Source of the DNA: a virus
IMG/VR virus record: IMGVR_UViG_3300002835_000358
Location: 1 to 44,158 of that record
Direction: 5' to 3' (one strand)
DNA length: 44,158 nucleotides
Below, in pieces: positions 8,255 to 17,676 of the stretch. How positions within the stretch are numbered: the stretch's first letter is position 1; each line of letters opens with the position of its first letter. The position numbers and the translations under genes were made by a program. The notes under the pieces are model-generated. The model worked only from the letters and a program-made list of their open reading frames with translations, made no database searches and was not told where the DNA came from.

Positions 8255-10115
8255 CGGGATCTTGGGCTGGGGGGGCATCGACTGGGGACGGCTCCTCAGG
8301 GGGTGGGCCAACATCCGGCTGATCCGGGACCCAGGTCGCATCGTAAATCTCCACTATCCCTGCGCCGCAGCACGAATCGAGTGAGTCAAGTCTGAACGAT
8401 ACCGTTGAACCAATACTTACGTATGTGCTGAATGATCCGTATACGTCCTGCTCGCTTCCCTGGAAAAGAATCGTCTTAACCCCATCAACGACTATTGACG
8501 GAGTGTCCCAGTACGCGCTGTCTGTCGTCCAGAAATGCCACGAGAACGAAAGCGTTCCAGAACCCTCGGCAACGATTGAAACCTCAGCGTAGTTTGGACC
8601 ATAGGGTGGCGTCATGGTGTTGGGGCCATACAGGATCACACCAGTTGAAGTATTGACGCTATATCCATACATCGAGCTGCTTGACGTCCACTGTCCAGGA
8701 ATGTCGATTGGTGGCTCCGGTGGCGCAGTTGGGCTCGGTGTTGGCTCAGGTGTAGGAGTCGGTGTTGGCTCAGGAGTTGGCTCAGGAGTTGGTGTTGGAG
8801 TAGGCTCTGGAGTCGGGGTTGGAGTTGGTGTCGGTTCTGGGGTCGGCTCCGGGGTTGGCTCCGGGGTTGGCGTTGGGGTTGGGGTTGGCTCTATAGACGG
8901 CACAGGGGGCTGTGTTGGCTCAGGAGTAGGAAGAGGAGTGGGATTAGGAGATACGGAAGGAGATGGCGAAGGTACTGGGGTCGGCTCAGGCTCCTCAGGT
9001 ACTGGACTTGGTTCTGGACTTGGTCCTGGTGTTGGGTCAACTGATGGGGATGGTTCTTCGGTTGGTTCAACTGTCGGTTCCTCCGATGGCGTCGGTTCCG
9101 GAGTTGGGTCGATTACCTGCGTTACGGTCTCAACAATGACGGAGCTGACCTCGTCGATCACCTGCACGGTCGACTCAATAACAATGGTCGTCGCCTCGGC
9201 TACGACCTCTATCCCTTGGCTTGCTGCGGAGAAGGTTTCTTCCTGATTGGCTGCCACGGTCACGCTGGCAGTACCTACGGCAAGGGCAACAGAGGCGGAG
9301 GCGACGGTGGCGGTAACCGCGCTGACAACACCAGAAATGGTGCTACCTACGGAAGATGCCCCAGAAGCTGCCGCAGAGGCCCCCGCAGATGCCCCTCCGG
9401 CGGCCCCAGAAGCCCCAGAAGCCCCACCCTGGGGTCCAGCCCCACTTTGACCGTTTCCACGCCCCAGAATGGCGGAAATCGCCTTCTTTGCAAGGTTCTT
9501 GAACAGCGCGCTTGCAGAGCGCTTTTGGCGGATCTTGCGGTCAAAAGCCTCCCTCCGGATTGAGGCGGCAAGGGATATGGTGGCCTTGGCGCCAAGGAAC
9601 GCCATGATGGACAGGGCGATAGAGGCTCCAATCGATCCGGAAGAGATAGCGGCAACAACGGCTGAGAACGCTGCCATTGAAGCCATGGCTGCCGTGACCA
9701 GTGCGGCGACAGATGTTGGCCAGAAAACTGCATCGTCGGCAGTCTTAGAGAGAAGCGATCGAAGCTTCTCCATCTTCGTCACCTTTGAGGCCTGGATGGC
9801 TCGGGCAAAGAGGGCCGCGGTGTCTACTCCGGGTATTTCCTTAAGCTTTTTAGGCGGATACTTTTGCGCAATTTTCTTTTTTACTACCATCCCAAGAACC
9901 GACCCAAGAAGGACCAGCATAGTGATGATGCTAAATGCGTCTCCGCCAACTGCCCCGGTAAGCACGCCAACGGCAGACTGGACGCCTTGGACGGCAAGCG
10001 CGATAGATATCGCCTTGGCCAGTATCGAACCTATTGAGGGTCGCTGAACTGGATTTTCCGGGAGCGATACCTGCGCCTCTGCATCCCTGATTCTATTCAG
10101 TAGATCCCCAGACAT
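8247..10115 (-). CDS. membrane-anchored Pro/Thr-stalk protein with C-terminal beta domain
   Basis: 622 aa. Four hydrophobic stretches lie near residues 28-52, 58-80, 130-175 and 255-300, consistent with a membrane-embedded N-terminal region; a basic segment (about 180-215) and a Gly/Ala/Ser linker separate them. Residues about 335-465 are a low-complexity stalk of PTPEP/PTPTP units. The final 150 residues look like a beta-sandwich ([14 protein letters not shown]..., [31 protein letters not shown]), reminiscent of carbohydrate-binding modules. This is the layout of a surface adhesin. It could decorate the infected cell or be carried on the virion. It follows the tetrapyrrole-methylase-like gene by 1 nt. 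Family not recognised. Confidence 0.6.
   Translation of the reverse strand: MSGDLLNRIRDAEAQVSLPENPVQRPSIGSILAKAISIALAVQGVQSAVGVLTGAVGGDAFSIITMLVLLGSVLGMVVKKKIAQKYPPKKLKEIPGVDTAALFARAIQASKVTKMEKLRSLLSKTADDAVFWPTSVAALVTAAMASMAAFSAVVAAISSGSIGASIALSIMAFLGAKATISLAASIRREAFDRKIRQKRSASALFKNLAKKAISAILGRGNGQSGAGPQGGASGASGAAGGASAGASAAASGASSVGSTISGVVSAVTATVASASVALAVGTASVTVAANQEETFSAASQGIEVVAEATTIVIESTVQVIDEVSSVIVETVTQVIDPTPEPTPSEEPTVEPTEEPSPSVDPTPGPSPEPSPVPEEPEPTPVPSPSPSVSPNPTPLPTPEPTQPPVPSIEPTPTPTPTPEPTPEPTPEPTPTPTPTPEPTPTPTPEPTPEPTPTPTPEPTPSPTAPPEPPIDIPGQWTSSSSMYGYSVNTSTGVILYGPNTMTPPYGPNYAEVSIVAEGSGTLSFSWHFWTTDSAYWDTPSIVVDGVKTILFQGSEQDVYGSFSTYVSIGSTVSFRLDSLDSCCGAGIVEIYDATWVPDQPDVGPPPEEPSPVDAPPAQDPAS
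8725..9112 (-). repeat. Pro/Thr/Glu low-complexity coding repeat
   Basis: Minisatellite-like run of 6-bp and 12-bp units encoding PT, PTPEP and PS repeats in the stalk gene. Synonymous positions vary among copies, which argues for selection on the peptide. The complementary strand shows an open frame rich in Gly and Val, which is only a shadow of this repeat. Confidence 0.8.
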
Positions 10116-10116
10116 T

Positions 10117-11028
10117 TTAGCCCTTCAGGCCCTTGAGGAAATCGTCAACATCCTTCAGCTGCGATACGGAACCGGCATCAATTCCAAACCCAGATAGTGT
10201 GTCAGTAATCTCATTAACCTTGCCAACCGCGTCCTCAACTGAAGACGATGCCTCGTTTATTCGGCCAACTATATCCATCACGACAGATGACGGATTGGAT
10301 GCATCTTCCCCGTGCGACCCTTCGGAGTGCATGAGCTGCTCTGCTGAGAACAGCACAATGCTGCTCCTCGGCGTGAGTTGGCTTGCCGCCTCTGCAAGGC
10401 GCGACGCCTGGAACGGCTGTGGCTTCCCTGCGACTGGTACGACTACTGCGTATTTACCGGCTGCCCACGCACCAATCTTTTCGAGGTCCTCAACTGAGAC
10501 TAGAGAGGCAGAACCGAGAATAATCGGAAGCTTATCCTGTAGGTTAATCGCCCCTCGGGCGGCTTCTGCCGTGCCAACGAAGATGATGCCGTCATTTGGG
10601 CGTATAACAAGCTTCGTGATAGAGCGCTCAAACGGCCCAATCCCGGGCATGATCCGTATTGCAATGCCCTCGGCCCTGGCGGCCATGGCAACAAGCGCGG
10701 TGAGATCATGGTAAGGAGCAGAACCAGGAACGACAAGCGCAGCTGACCCATCCAGTTTTGCAGCCTTAACAACCGTTGCAGCGGAACGGACAATGAAGTC
10801 CTCATTCTGCTCATTATCGCCCTGGCTAATGCGAACAAGGCGAGCTGAGTCCGGTTCGAGTTGCGCGAGTGCCTCATCGGAGACCCCAACAGCAACGATG
10901 CGGTCAACGCTTGATGCTGCGATTTTTGCGGCAACGGTAATGTCGCCGGTGCCTTCCCCGGCGCCAACGATTACGACGACCGGGACAGGCTTAATCTTCT
11001 TCTTTCGTCCAAACCCAAGAGGTGCCAT
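10117..11028 (-). CDS. tetrapyrrole-methylase-fold-like protein
   Basis: 303 aa. Residues 1-45 include a basic start (GRKKKIK) and [21 protein letters not shown]. Residues about 95-135 contain [35 protein letters not shown]. Both resemble the glycine-rich N-terminus and the PG-x-P...PGIS block of tetrapyrrole (CobA/CysG-type) methylases. The C-terminal 70 residues are predicted helical and unrelated. Substrate unknown; catalytic competence is not certain. It lies between the holin-like gene and the stalk gene, with no gap beyond a stop/start junction and a GGGGGA ribosome site. An unrelated Rossmann-like structural protein remains possible. Confidence 0.4.
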   Translation of the reverse strand: MAPLGFGRKKKIKPVPVVVIVGAGEGTGDITVAAKIAASSVDRIVAVGVSDEALAQLEPDSARLVRISQGDNEQNEDFIVRSAATVVKAAKLDGSAALVVPGSAPYHDLTALVAMAARAEGIAIRIMPGIGPFERSITKLVIRPNDGIIFVGTAEAARGAINLQDKLPIILGSASLVSVEDLEKIGAWAAGKYAVVVPVAGKPQPFQASRLAEAASQLTPRSSIVLFSAEQLMHSEGSHGEDASNPSSVVMDIVGRINEASSSVEDAVGKVNEITDTLSGFGIDAGSVSQLKDVDDFLKGLKG

Positions 11029-11208
11029 TTATTCCCCCTTAGGGCTGACAAGGTGGGCGAGCACGGGTAGGAGCGCAGCGATTGCCGCAGCAAGAAGTGC
11101 CCTTCCAAAGTCGATATCAAGAGCAGTGGCCGCGCCAATCGCGATGATGGCAGCGGCTCCAGTCTGGAGGTAAACGCTGAGCAGATCGATGGCAGAATGT
11201 GACTGCAT
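11029..11208 (-). CDS. holin-like small membrane protein
   Basis: 59 aa, found below the usual ORF length cut-off. After a short polar N-terminus come two hydrophobic segments (about residues 15-31 and 37-54) separated by a short DIDFGR turn, with a polar C-terminal tail. This is the shape of class II-like holins in phages of Gram-positive hosts. ATG at 11208 is preceded by AAGGAGA. First gene of the minus-strand unit running to 8247. No endolysin is next to it, so the holin role is inferred from topology only. Confidence 0.55.
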   Translation of the reverse strand: MQSHSAIDLLSVYLQTGAAAIIAIGAATALDIDFGRALLAAAIAALLPVLAHLVSPKGE

Positions 11209-11390
11209 GAGTTCTCCTTATATACATCCTGCCGAACGCAATGCAAGTATCGCACAGCGACAAATCTTTTAATACATTTATCCATCTGCTTGTAATGCGA
11301 GCGGTTCTATCCGTGAACTTGTGTGGCAATCTGTCGATATGTCTGATACGATACCGAAGGCCGAAATGGCTTTAGCAGAAGGAGAGCACA

Positions 11391-11630
11391 ATGACAGTGC
11401 AGGAAATGCTTGAGGAGATTCGGCAATCTTCTCCACGAAAAGGCCCAGCTTGTAGCGTGGGCATCGTGTTGAGGTCCGTTAGCGGGGACCAGGCAAAGGC
11501 ACTTAATGCCGCCATGACGGATACAGACATCCAGTCTGGCGCCATTGCGAAGTGGCTTGGCAAGCAGGGGTTCGACTGCAAGTCGCACACCATCGCACGC
11601 CATCGCCGGAAGGAATGCAGGTGCGAATAA
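11391..11630 (+). CDS. small HTH-like phage protein (HRRxECxC type)
   Basis: 79 aa. The C-terminal half (AIAKWLGKQGFDCKSHTIARHRRKECRC) resembles a helix-turn-helix followed by the HRRGECxC ending seen in small proteins close to terminase or metallophosphoesterase genes of actinophages. A GAAGGAGAG ribosome site precedes the ATG. Its stop overlaps the next start (TAATG). Probably binds DNA; exact role unknown. Confidence 0.6.
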   Translation: MTVQEMLEEIRQSSPRKGPACSVGIVLRSVSGDQAKALNAAMTDTDIQSGAIAKWLGKQGFDCKSHTIARHRRKECRCE

Positions 11631-12832
11631 TGAGCGACATACTTGATGAAATCAAATCGGTGCAACGCGACATGGAAGAAACGAAGCGACCGCGCCGCCA
11701 GCACCCAGAGGGCTGGGAGCCAGGGATTACATGGAACGGCAACGAGGGAACTGTCACGACTACGGGCGGTCCACTTGATCAGGCCGCAGATTGGTCAGCC
11801 GTTCTTAAGGTTTGGGGTCTTGACCCTGATCACTTTGAAGTAGTTGAGCCAATTCTCTTCAACGTCTGGGGCAACCCAGAAGGCGTACCTAATCGCCAGT
11901 GGAAGGGAAAGGTTATCCGGAAGGGCGTCGAGCGCGGCGTCGACCTCAATGAGCTGATCGATGAGATTAAGAAGCACAAGCCGGGAAAGGTCTCAGCTTT
12001 TGCTGGAGACACTGCGCTTGTAGTTGGTATCTCAGACCTCCAAATTGGTAAAGGCGAAGGCGGCGGTTCTGCCGGTATCGTTAAGAGGTTCCTTGCTGGA
12101 ATTGACGAGGTTGAGGCCCGATGGAAAGAGCTTGCGAAGTCTGGTCGAAAGCTCGACCGACTTGTCGTGCTCGGACTTGGTGACCTTGTTGAGTCCTGCG
12201 ATGGGCATTACGCAATGCAAACGTTCCAGAACGATCTTGACAGGCGAGAGCAGGTAAAGGTTGTCCGACGCCTCATTGTAAAGGCGCTTACTTCGTGGGC
12301 TAAGTTTGCCCCGAAGGTTATTGTTGCTGCGGTTCCTGGGAATCACGGGGAAAACCGCCGTGGTGGACAGGCGTATACAACGTTTGGCGACAACGACGAC
12401 GTTGCTATTTTTGAGCAAGTCGCCGAAATCGTCTCCGCCAACCCAGAGGCGTACGGCCACGTCAGCTTTGTTCTGCCAAGCAATGAGCTGACGCTTACCC
12501 TGAACATTCACGGGAACATTCTTGGCATCGCACACGGCCACCAGGCACGACGTAGCGGCGCTACTGCCTCTGCGAAGATCAAGGCGTGGCTCAAGGATCA
12601 GGCCTATGGGATGAGGAAGATCGGCGATTCGACGATTCTTGTCACCGGCCACTATCATCACCTTTCGGTTTTGACCGAGGGTGTGCGGACACATATCCAG
12701 GCTCCTTCACTCGACGGCGGCTCACAGTGGTTTACTGAAACTGCTGGCGTCCATTCAGCTCCGGGGCTCCTGACGTTTACCGTCAGCGAGTACGGCTGGG
12801 ACGATCTGAAGGTCTTGCGTTGCGTTAGCTGA
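11630..12832 (+). CDS. calcineurin-like metallophosphoesterase / Mre11-like nuclease
   Basis: 400 aa. Metal-binding motifs appear in the canonical order: SDLQIGK (about residue 133), GLGDLVES (about 183), PGNHGE (about 236), HGHQ (about 302) and GHYHH (about 340). The N-terminal 125 residues are a non-catalytic domain ending in an HKPGK segment. Family members cleave phosphodiesters of DNA or nucleotides; the substrate is not deducible. I place the start at ATG 11630, which overlaps the upstream stop. It converges on the connector gene at 12825, with an 8-nt overlap of stops. Confidence 0.8.
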   Translation: MSDILDEIKSVQRDMEETKRPRRQHPEGWEPGITWNGNEGTVTTTGGPLDQAADWSAVLKVWGLDPDHFEVVEPILFNVWGNPEGVPNRQWKGKVIRKGVERGVDLNELIDEIKKHKPGKVSAFAGDTALVVGISDLQIGKGEGGGSAGIVKRFLAGIDEVEARWKELAKSGRKLDRLVVLGLGDLVESCDGHYAMQTFQNDLDRREQVKVVRRLIVKALTSWAKFAPKVIVAAVPGNHGENRRGGQAYTTFGDNDDVAIFEQVAEIVSANPEAYGHVSFVLPSNELTLTLNIHGNILGIAHGHQARRSGATASAKIKAWLKDQAYGMRKIGDSTILVTGHYHHLSVLTEGVRTHIQAPSLDGGSQWFTETAGVHSAPGLLTFTVSEYGWDDLKVLRCVS

Positions 12833-13265
12833 CGCCAGCCCTACGAAGTGCAGCGCGGATTCTGGAAGGGAGTCCGCGCTTCACTTTATTTAGCGCAGCA
12901 AGCCCAACTTTCTGGAAAGTAAATTCCATAAAGCGGTACTTGCGCTCGACCTTTGGAGCATAGGTCAGTGTGGTTCCAAACTTTATAGTAACCCTTCCCA
13001 GCCGCCTCTGGACCCCGCCGACGCTACTCCTCCCATCGGTCGTAAGACTTCGCTGGAGCCTACCGCTCTTCACCGGCGTACCGCCACCAGGAGAGAAGTC
13101 ACCTTTCCGGCGCGTTCGCTCAAAGTCCTGGCGCAGCGCAAAGAATATTTCGTTGTCAATAAGCTGCTCCATCATCAGTGAGAGTTCGGTATTGTGGCGC
13201 CTGCTATTGACGCTATTTACAAACTTATCTAGCGATGTGGAGTTTATCTCTGCCCTAAACTCCAC
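12825..13265 (-). CDS. HK97 gp10-like tail completion / head-tail connector protein
   Basis: 146 aa, GTG start overlapping the upstream gene by 11 nt. The segment GGGTPVKSGRLQRSL followed by a beta-rich YAPKVERKYRFMEFT region is the hallmark pattern of HK97 gp10-like proteins (tail terminator or completion). Last gene of the minus-strand head module, in the usual order after adaptor and stopper. Confidence 0.7.
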   Translation of the reverse strand: MEFRAEINSTSLDKFVNSVNSRRHNTELSLMMEQLIDNEIFFALRQDFERTRRKGDFSPGGGTPVKSGRLQRSLTTDGRSSVGGVQRRLGRVTIKFGTTLTYAPKVERKYRFMEFTFQKVGLAALNKVKRGLPSRIRAALRRAGVS

Positions 13266-13596
13266 GTCGTGCCACCCTGTACGCAGTAACTGTCACATGG
13301 TGAGAAAAGATCGGCGCCGTGCGCACTTCATGGACCCTGTGCTCGACGTTATCAATGATGATCACATCGGAAACACGTGGGAGCCTGTCGCCAACAAGCC
13401 ACGGTAGCTTTATCGTGTATTCGGTCTCCATCCGAGCACTGGTCGAGCCTTGCTCGAAGTCAACCTTGTTTTCATCAAGAAAGCACGGCATGTTGGACCA
13501 AACGAAAACCTGATTCTTGGTTGGGCTGCCGTCGGCAGCATGCCCAGTGTTTGTTTCCCTACGGAGAGTTGCCTTCAAATTAAGGGCAGGTATCAT
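13255..13596 (-). CDS. head-tail stopper (head closure) protein
   Basis: 113 aa. A beta-rich small protein with PWLVGDRLPRVSDVIII, then VEHRVHEVRTAP, then HHVTVTAYRVA, the pattern of SPP1 gp16/HK97-type head-closure proteins. Start ATG overlaps the adaptor stop (ATGA). Identification rests on size, composition and gene order. Confidence 0.6.
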   Translation of the reverse strand: MIPALNLKATLRRETNTGHAADGSPTKNQVFVWSNMPCFLDENKVDFEQGSTSARMETEYTIKLPWLVGDRLPRVSDVIIIDNVEHRVHEVRTAPIFSHHVTVTAYRVARRGV

Positions 13597-14513
13597 CGAA
13601 GCGTCGTGTTTCTATACCCCTCAAGTAGACCGATAGCCTGTGGGGGTATGCTTCCGCCATGAATCTCTCGCACTGGGCGTGAGGTCCTGATACTAATGTC
13701 CCCAATATCTGCGCTGGCAACCCCGGCAAATCCCTGCTTGGCAAGGCTTGCAAGGCCAAGAGATTCGGTTGTGATGATGGCGGTTGCGTCCTTGATGTCG
13801 TCAGGAGGGGTAGCAAATCCGTAGGTATAAGTGATTTCGGCGACAGGGACAATAAGCCCCATGTTAACTATTGCAGGAAACAGCGAGTATGTAACTGAGG
13901 CAAGAGACGTAACCTCAACGTATCCGGCCGTGTAGTTAACGAAAAGATCGGTCAGCTGGAATGTCGCCTTCTGTCCAGTTGTTACCCAGACATCCATGCC
14001 CTGAACGGATACGACTGGTCGGTTGTTTGGATAAACCCGGCGGGTATCTTGACGATAATTGTGCTTCTCAGTTGCGCGTTGGAGTCCAAAGGTCTGGCCG
14101 CAGAAGCCGTCGATCACCTTGCTGGCAATGCGGATGTGGCTTTCGATCTGGTCATCGCTTACGGTGCTTCCGTCCGGATTCATCAGGGACGCCATCTCGT
14201 AATCCTTGAACTCGTCGACGGTGAGATACCCAAGGTTCTTCCCCTGAATTGGGGACGCTTGCCACGAACCGTAGGTGTTGCTCGTTGGGTTATATGATCG
14301 CCAGTTGTACCATTGGCCAGGGAAGCCGGTATCGTCCCGGTACGTGTAGGAGGTAATCGATGCGTTCAGGGACAAGAGCGTTGGGAGAATTTCCCAGGTG
14401 CCGCTAAGTGATGTTGCCTGAGCCGAGGTGTCTGCCCGTCCAAACTGAATGCGTGTGGAGCCCGACCCAACCAGGGTCGAGGCGGTCGGAAGGGAGAGCT
14501 TTATCTTGTTCAT
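13593..14513 (-). CDS. head-tail adaptor (connector) protein
   Basis: 306 aa. The central part (VDEFKDYEMASLMNPDG..., DDQIESHIRIASKVIDGFCG) matches the helical core of HK97 gp6-like adaptors; the C-terminal AIITTESLGLASLA and REIHGGSIPPQAIGLLEGY segments also fit. The first 110 residues are an extra beta-rich domain, so it is longer than the family norm. No Shine-Dalgarno site is visible; instead a strong hairpin (14531-14569) lies 18 nt before the ATG. Confidence 0.65.
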   Translation of the reverse strand: MNKIKLSLPTASTLVGSGSTRIQFGRADTSAQATSLSGTWEILPTLLSLNASITSYTYRDDTGFPGQWYNWRSYNPTSNTYGSWQASPIQGKNLGYLTVDEFKDYEMASLMNPDGSTVSDDQIESHIRIASKVIDGFCGQTFGLQRATEKHNYRQDTRRVYPNNRPVVSVQGMDVWVTTGQKATFQLTDLFVNYTAGYVEVTSLASVTYSLFPAIVNMGLIVPVAEITYTYGFATPPDDIKDATAIITTESLGLASLAKQGFAGVASADIGDISIRTSRPVREIHGGSIPPQAIGLLEGYRNTTLR

Positions 14514-14530
14514 GTGTCTATTGTGGCTGA

Positions 14531-14569
14531 CCGCCGTAGTTTATACCGATTTCTCGGCTTCTACGGCGG
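14531..14569 (-). terminator. hairpin between capsid-associated gene and adaptor gene
   Basis: Perfect 9-bp stem (CCGCCGTAG with CTACGGCGG) enclosing a second small stem CCGA/TCGG. There is no U-run after it in the minus direction. It may attenuate read-through or control translation of the adaptor. Confidence 0.45.
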
Positions 14570-14577
14570 CCCCCACG

Positions 14578-14937
14578 TTATAGCTTCTCGACAATCTCTG
14601 CGCCAGCAGCCTGGGCAGATTCGAGCTCAGATCCCCTGACGGCAGCGTAGCCGTCAACGAACCGAATAAAAACGCCATCCCCTATGTGAAGGGAAGTCGC
14701 TTCCGTGTACTTAACTCGCCATCGAGAATCTGGGTCGACGCTCTTCGCTGTTGCGATTGACGCCTTGACAAATTTCTCAACCTTTTTCTCTTCCTTTGGA
14801 GTTAGCACTGGCTCTTCGGCCGGTGCCTCCGGAACAAGAACCGCCTCGTCGAGAGAAACAAGAACTGCCTCTTCGACCGGGGCTTCCTCAGCAACCGGCT
14901 CCGATACTAGCTTTACGTCGTTAACAATCTTTACCAT
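14578..14937 (-). CDS. small capsid-associated protein of unknown function
   Basis: 119 aa. The N-terminal 50 residues are Glu/Ala/Pro/Val-rich and probably disordered; residues 65-119 form a compact domain (WRVKYTEATSLHIGDGVFIRFVDGY...ESAQAAGAEIV). Such a small gene right after the capsid gene often encodes a head decoration or completion protein, but no family is recognised. AGAGGAGAAA precedes the ATG. Confidence 0.55.
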   Translation of the reverse strand: MVKIVNDVKLVSEPVAEEAPVEEAVLVSLDEAVLVPEAPAEEPVLTPKEEKKVEKFVKASIATAKSVDPDSRWRVKYTEATSLHIGDGVFIRFVDGYAAVRGSELESAQAAGAEIVEKL

Positions 14938-14959
14938 ATTTTCTCCTCTAAAAGAACGA

Positions 14960-14985
14960 GGCGAGCGAGCCTAAGCCCACTCGCC
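14960..14985 (-). terminator. intrinsic-like terminator after capsid gene
   Basis: Inverted repeat GGCGAG/CTCGCC with about 14 nt between the arms, followed in the minus direction by a T-rich stretch (CGTTCTTTT). Located 30 nt after the capsid stop, it would raise capsid mRNA over downstream connector genes. Confidence 0.5.
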
Positions 14986-15014
14986 CCATTCTCAGACCTT
15001 AGTCTCTATCTAGA

Positions 15015-16247
15015 TCAGACAGCGACGCGGATCTTGCCGTTGAACTGAGGAGCCTTAGCAGCCAAGCCGTACATCACAAACATGATATAGAGCCGGGTCA
15101 GCGCGCCACCCACACCAACAGGGATCTCAAGGGTCGTGATCGAGTCCGAACCGAGGTAAGGCATCGACCAGGTGTCCTCGTCGACGACATACATGTCGCG
15201 GAGGTTGACGCTAGAAACGGTGTACGAGCCGATCGAGTCGCCAGGAACGGCGAGGAGCGGAAGTGCACCGGCTGGGGTCACGACTGACCCGAAGCCAAGA
15301 CCAGCCTGGCCGACTTCACCAGCACCCGGATAACGGATAAGGTTCGTCAGCTCGTTCTGGTAAGCAGCAGCATCCGTAGGCGAAAGAATGATCGCCGATG
15401 GGTTGCCGCCGTTGTTCAGGATCGAGGCAACGGTGTCGTTGATGGCAGCCGTGTACGTCGAAGTTCCCTTCGTCGTAATTGGGTTGCCAGCAGCAGCGGC
15501 CGAACCAAGAACCTTGCGAAGGCCGTCGAAGCCGTTCGCATCGTACGCGCCGAGCTCTACACCGGCAGTACCGGTCGAGGACGAAGCGTTACCCTGGAAG
15601 AGGGTCTTCTGGAGCTTGTGGGCAATTGCCGTCACGCCGCCCGAAAGCTCGGTGGCAAGGCCGTCAAACCCAGCACCACCCTGCGTGATCGCAAACTGCG
15701 ACTTGAGGGTGATACCACGGCGGGTCGCAAGGACCGCAACGTTCGTGGTCTGGCGGGCATAGGTGTTGGTGTCATCCGTCACCGTGCCAGCTTCAGTCAT
15801 GAACGCTGCATCGCCGTAAGCGGTCTGCTGATTGTAAGCGTGAACAAGTCCGTTGGCGCCTTCCTTGCGGATGCGGTCAAAGAACGGGAATCGCTTTACG
15901 AACAGCGCGTAGAGCATTGGCTCGAGGTCCTGGCGGATAAGCGCAGCGCCGCCGCTAGCATCGAGCACCTTGGCAATGTTCGGGTTAGCAACCGCAAGGC
16001 GGTTGAGAACATCGTCACTGGCCTGTCGACCGGACTGCTTACCAGCCTGGACGTCAAGCATCTTCTTTACATCGTTCGAGTCCATCGAAACGAACTTCTC
16101 GCGCAGCTCGCGCTGTGCGACAAGGGCGCTCACGGAATCGAACGAGTCTGCCTGTGCGTCGTCCTTGCCGACAACACCTGCAGGGGCCGCATTAAGGCCC
16201 TCGAGTTCCTTCTCCAGGCCCTCGAGCTTCTCTCGAATCTCAGACAT
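15015..16247 (-). CDS. HK97-fold major capsid protein
   Basis: 410 aa. Residues 1-110 are a charged, coiled-coil delta domain (EKLEGLEKELEGLN) expected to be removed by the protease. From about residue 115 the HK97 fold is recognisable: FVKRFPFFDRIRK, then YGDAAFMTEAGTVTDD, RRGITLKSQFAITQGG, AHKLQKTLFQGN, ILNNGGNPSAIILSPTDAAAYQ and a C-terminal P-domain-like end (APQFNGKIRVAV). It follows the protease gene without a gap and has a GGAGAAG site. This identification is secure. Confidence 0.92.
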   Translation of the reverse strand: MSEIREKLEGLEKELEGLNAAPAGVVGKDDAQADSFDSVSALVAQRELREKFVSMDSNDVKKMLDVQAGKQSGRQASDDVLNRLAVANPNIAKVLDASGGAALIRQDLEPMLYALFVKRFPFFDRIRKEGANGLVHAYNQQTAYGDAAFMTEAGTVTDDTNTYARQTTNVAVLATRRGITLKSQFAITQGGAGFDGLATELSGGVTAIAHKLQKTLFQGNASSSTGTAGVELGAYDANGFDGLRKVLGSAAAAGNPITTKGTSTYTAAINDTVASILNNGGNPSAIILSPTDAAAYQNELTNLIRYPGAGEVGQAGLGFGSVVTPAGALPLLAVPGDSIGSYTVSSVNLRDMYVVDEDTWSMPYLGSDSITTLEIPVGVGGALTRLYIMFVMYGLAAKAPQFNGKIRVAV

Positions 16248-17612
16248 TTATTTCTTCTCCAAAATAGCCTGAATATACGGGCTCAACCAAGGGGCATCAA
16301 TCCCCTTCTTCGCCGGTACATCCGTAAGTATTGACTTTCGGCCAGCTGGTGACTTTAGAGCAAGCTCCAAAAGCTTCACCGCATGCTCGAGGTCCTTCTC
16401 AAGCTGCTCCTTCTCCTCCAAGAGTTCGGTCGCGGCGGTATTTTCCACCACTACCTCCTCTGCGGGAACGGAAGCAACAGCCTCTTCAGCGACCACGGCG
16501 AGATCCGCCTCTTCGGCGGGCGTCTCTGTAGCCTCTACGTGATGATCAAGGGACTTCGTCGTCTCATCGACAATTCCGGCCTCGACCGATTCGGCCGCTG
16601 GTGCAGCCTCATACTCTAGATAGGCCTGCACCCACCCAGCAGCATACTCAATGTACTTCGCTCGATCTTCGTTTGCCTCTTCAGACTTAACTGAATCGAG
16701 CTCGCCGACAACATTCTTAAGTCGATCAGCGACTGGCATGGCGCCCTTCTCTTCGATCACTGGCTCTGGCACTGAGGACGCAGGGATTGGAAGCTCGCGC
16801 TCCTTCCCGTCCTGGCCGGAAACAGTTACCGTGACACGGGTTGCCTTTTCAAGCGTATCGCTCACGTTTTCTACCTCATTTCCTGCACTGGCGGCCTCTT
16901 CGGGAGCCGGTGCGATCTCTTCTGTAGACGGATTAGCACTAGGCTCCCCGCCGATAACATCCGCCCCAGAAGCCTCGTACGACCCGTCGGCTTCGTGGGT
17001 AACAGAATCACTCATGGCACTCTTCTCAGAGTCACCCTCTACGCCCCCAGCCTTCAGGGCGTCACCAAGCTCACCAGCCTGATCGGCGCTTCTGAGGCTC
17101 TTGAGTGCGTTCTGGAGATAGGACCTCTGGTTCGCCGGAATGCCGACGATGCTAGACTCAAGAAGGTTGACCTTCTCTATAACGTATGTATCCAAGCCAC
17201 TAGAGTCCTTTCGCTTGGAGACCTTCTCCACGCGAGCGCCAATCGACATTCCCAGCTTTACGCCACGCTTGATGGCCTTATAGGCCTGCATGGCTGCTGG
17301 GTTCTCATCTTCAGGGCAAACCTTAATGTCAATATCAAGATCGTAGACGTCTAGGCCGGTGTCAGCGTCGAGACGCTTAACAATTCGTGCGTCGGTAACA
17401 GAACCAAAGAGGTCCTCAGGGACGTTGTAGTTATGGTTGAGGAACACGGTCATATTCTGCTTTGCCGTATCCGCCATTGACTTGATAGCATCAAGAGTGA
17501 TCTCATCACCTTGTCGATCCCTAATCGTGGATGACGTAGTCCCGGAGACGTATAGGTCCCCGTTGTCGGTCTCCCGTACCTTTAGGGCGTTGGTGTAAAG
17601 CTTGAAATCCAA
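16248..17612 (-). CDS. prohead protease (S78-like) with long acidic C-terminal scaffold region
   Basis: 454 aa, TTG start chosen because GGGGAGG lies at the right distance and no in-frame ATG precedes it. Residues 1-170 form the protease: GTTSSTIRDRQGDEI, catalytic His60 in FLNHNYN, and Ser123 in LGMSIGARV, followed by ESSIVGIPAN. The remaining 280 residues are Glu/Ala/Val-rich and low in complexity, as expected for a fused scaffolding domain; no separate scaffold gene is visible. Transcribed from the promoter at 17648-17676. Confidence 0.88.
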   Translation of the reverse strand: MDFKLYTNALKVRETDNGDLYVSGTTSSTIRDRQGDEITLDAIKSMADTAKQNMTVFLNHNYNVPEDLFGSVTDARIVKRLDADTGLDVYDLDIDIKVCPEDENPAAMQAYKAIKRGVKLGMSIGARVEKVSKRKDSSGLDTYVIEKVNLLESSIVGIPANQRSYLQNALKSLRSADQAGELGDALKAGGVEGDSEKSAMSDSVTHEADGSYEASGADVIGGEPSANPSTEEIAPAPEEAASAGNEVENVSDTLEKATRVTVTVSGQDGKERELPIPASSVPEPVIEEKGAMPVADRLKNVVGELDSVKSEEANEDRAKYIEYAAGWVQAYLEYEAAPAAESVEAGIVDETTKSLDHHVEATETPAEEADLAVVAEEAVASVPAEEVVVENTAATELLEEKEQLEKDLEHAVKLLELALKSPAGRKSILTDVPAKKGIDAPWLSPYIQAILEKK

Positions 17613-17647
17613 GACATCCTCCCCTGGGCATAGCCCCTAGCCCTAGG

Positions 17648-17676
17648 ATTGTATGACTGTTCTATTGACTAGTCAA
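17648..17676 (-). promoter_or_regulatory. promoter of the protease/capsid operon
   Basis: Minus-strand -35 TTGACT (17671-17676), 17-bp spacer and -10 TACAAT (17648-17653), about 36 nt upstream of the TTG start of the protease gene. Confidence 0.75.

Noticed and set aside
8614-9246. plus-strand open frame rich in Gly and Val
   Set aside because: It is the reverse-complement shadow of the PT-repeat stalk gene, lacks a ribosome site and shows no codon logic of its own.
8247-12832. identical 8-nt overlaps of convergent stop codons at 8247 and 12825 as a shared signal
   Set aside because: The two overlap sequences differ; equal length is likely coincidence of compact gene packing.
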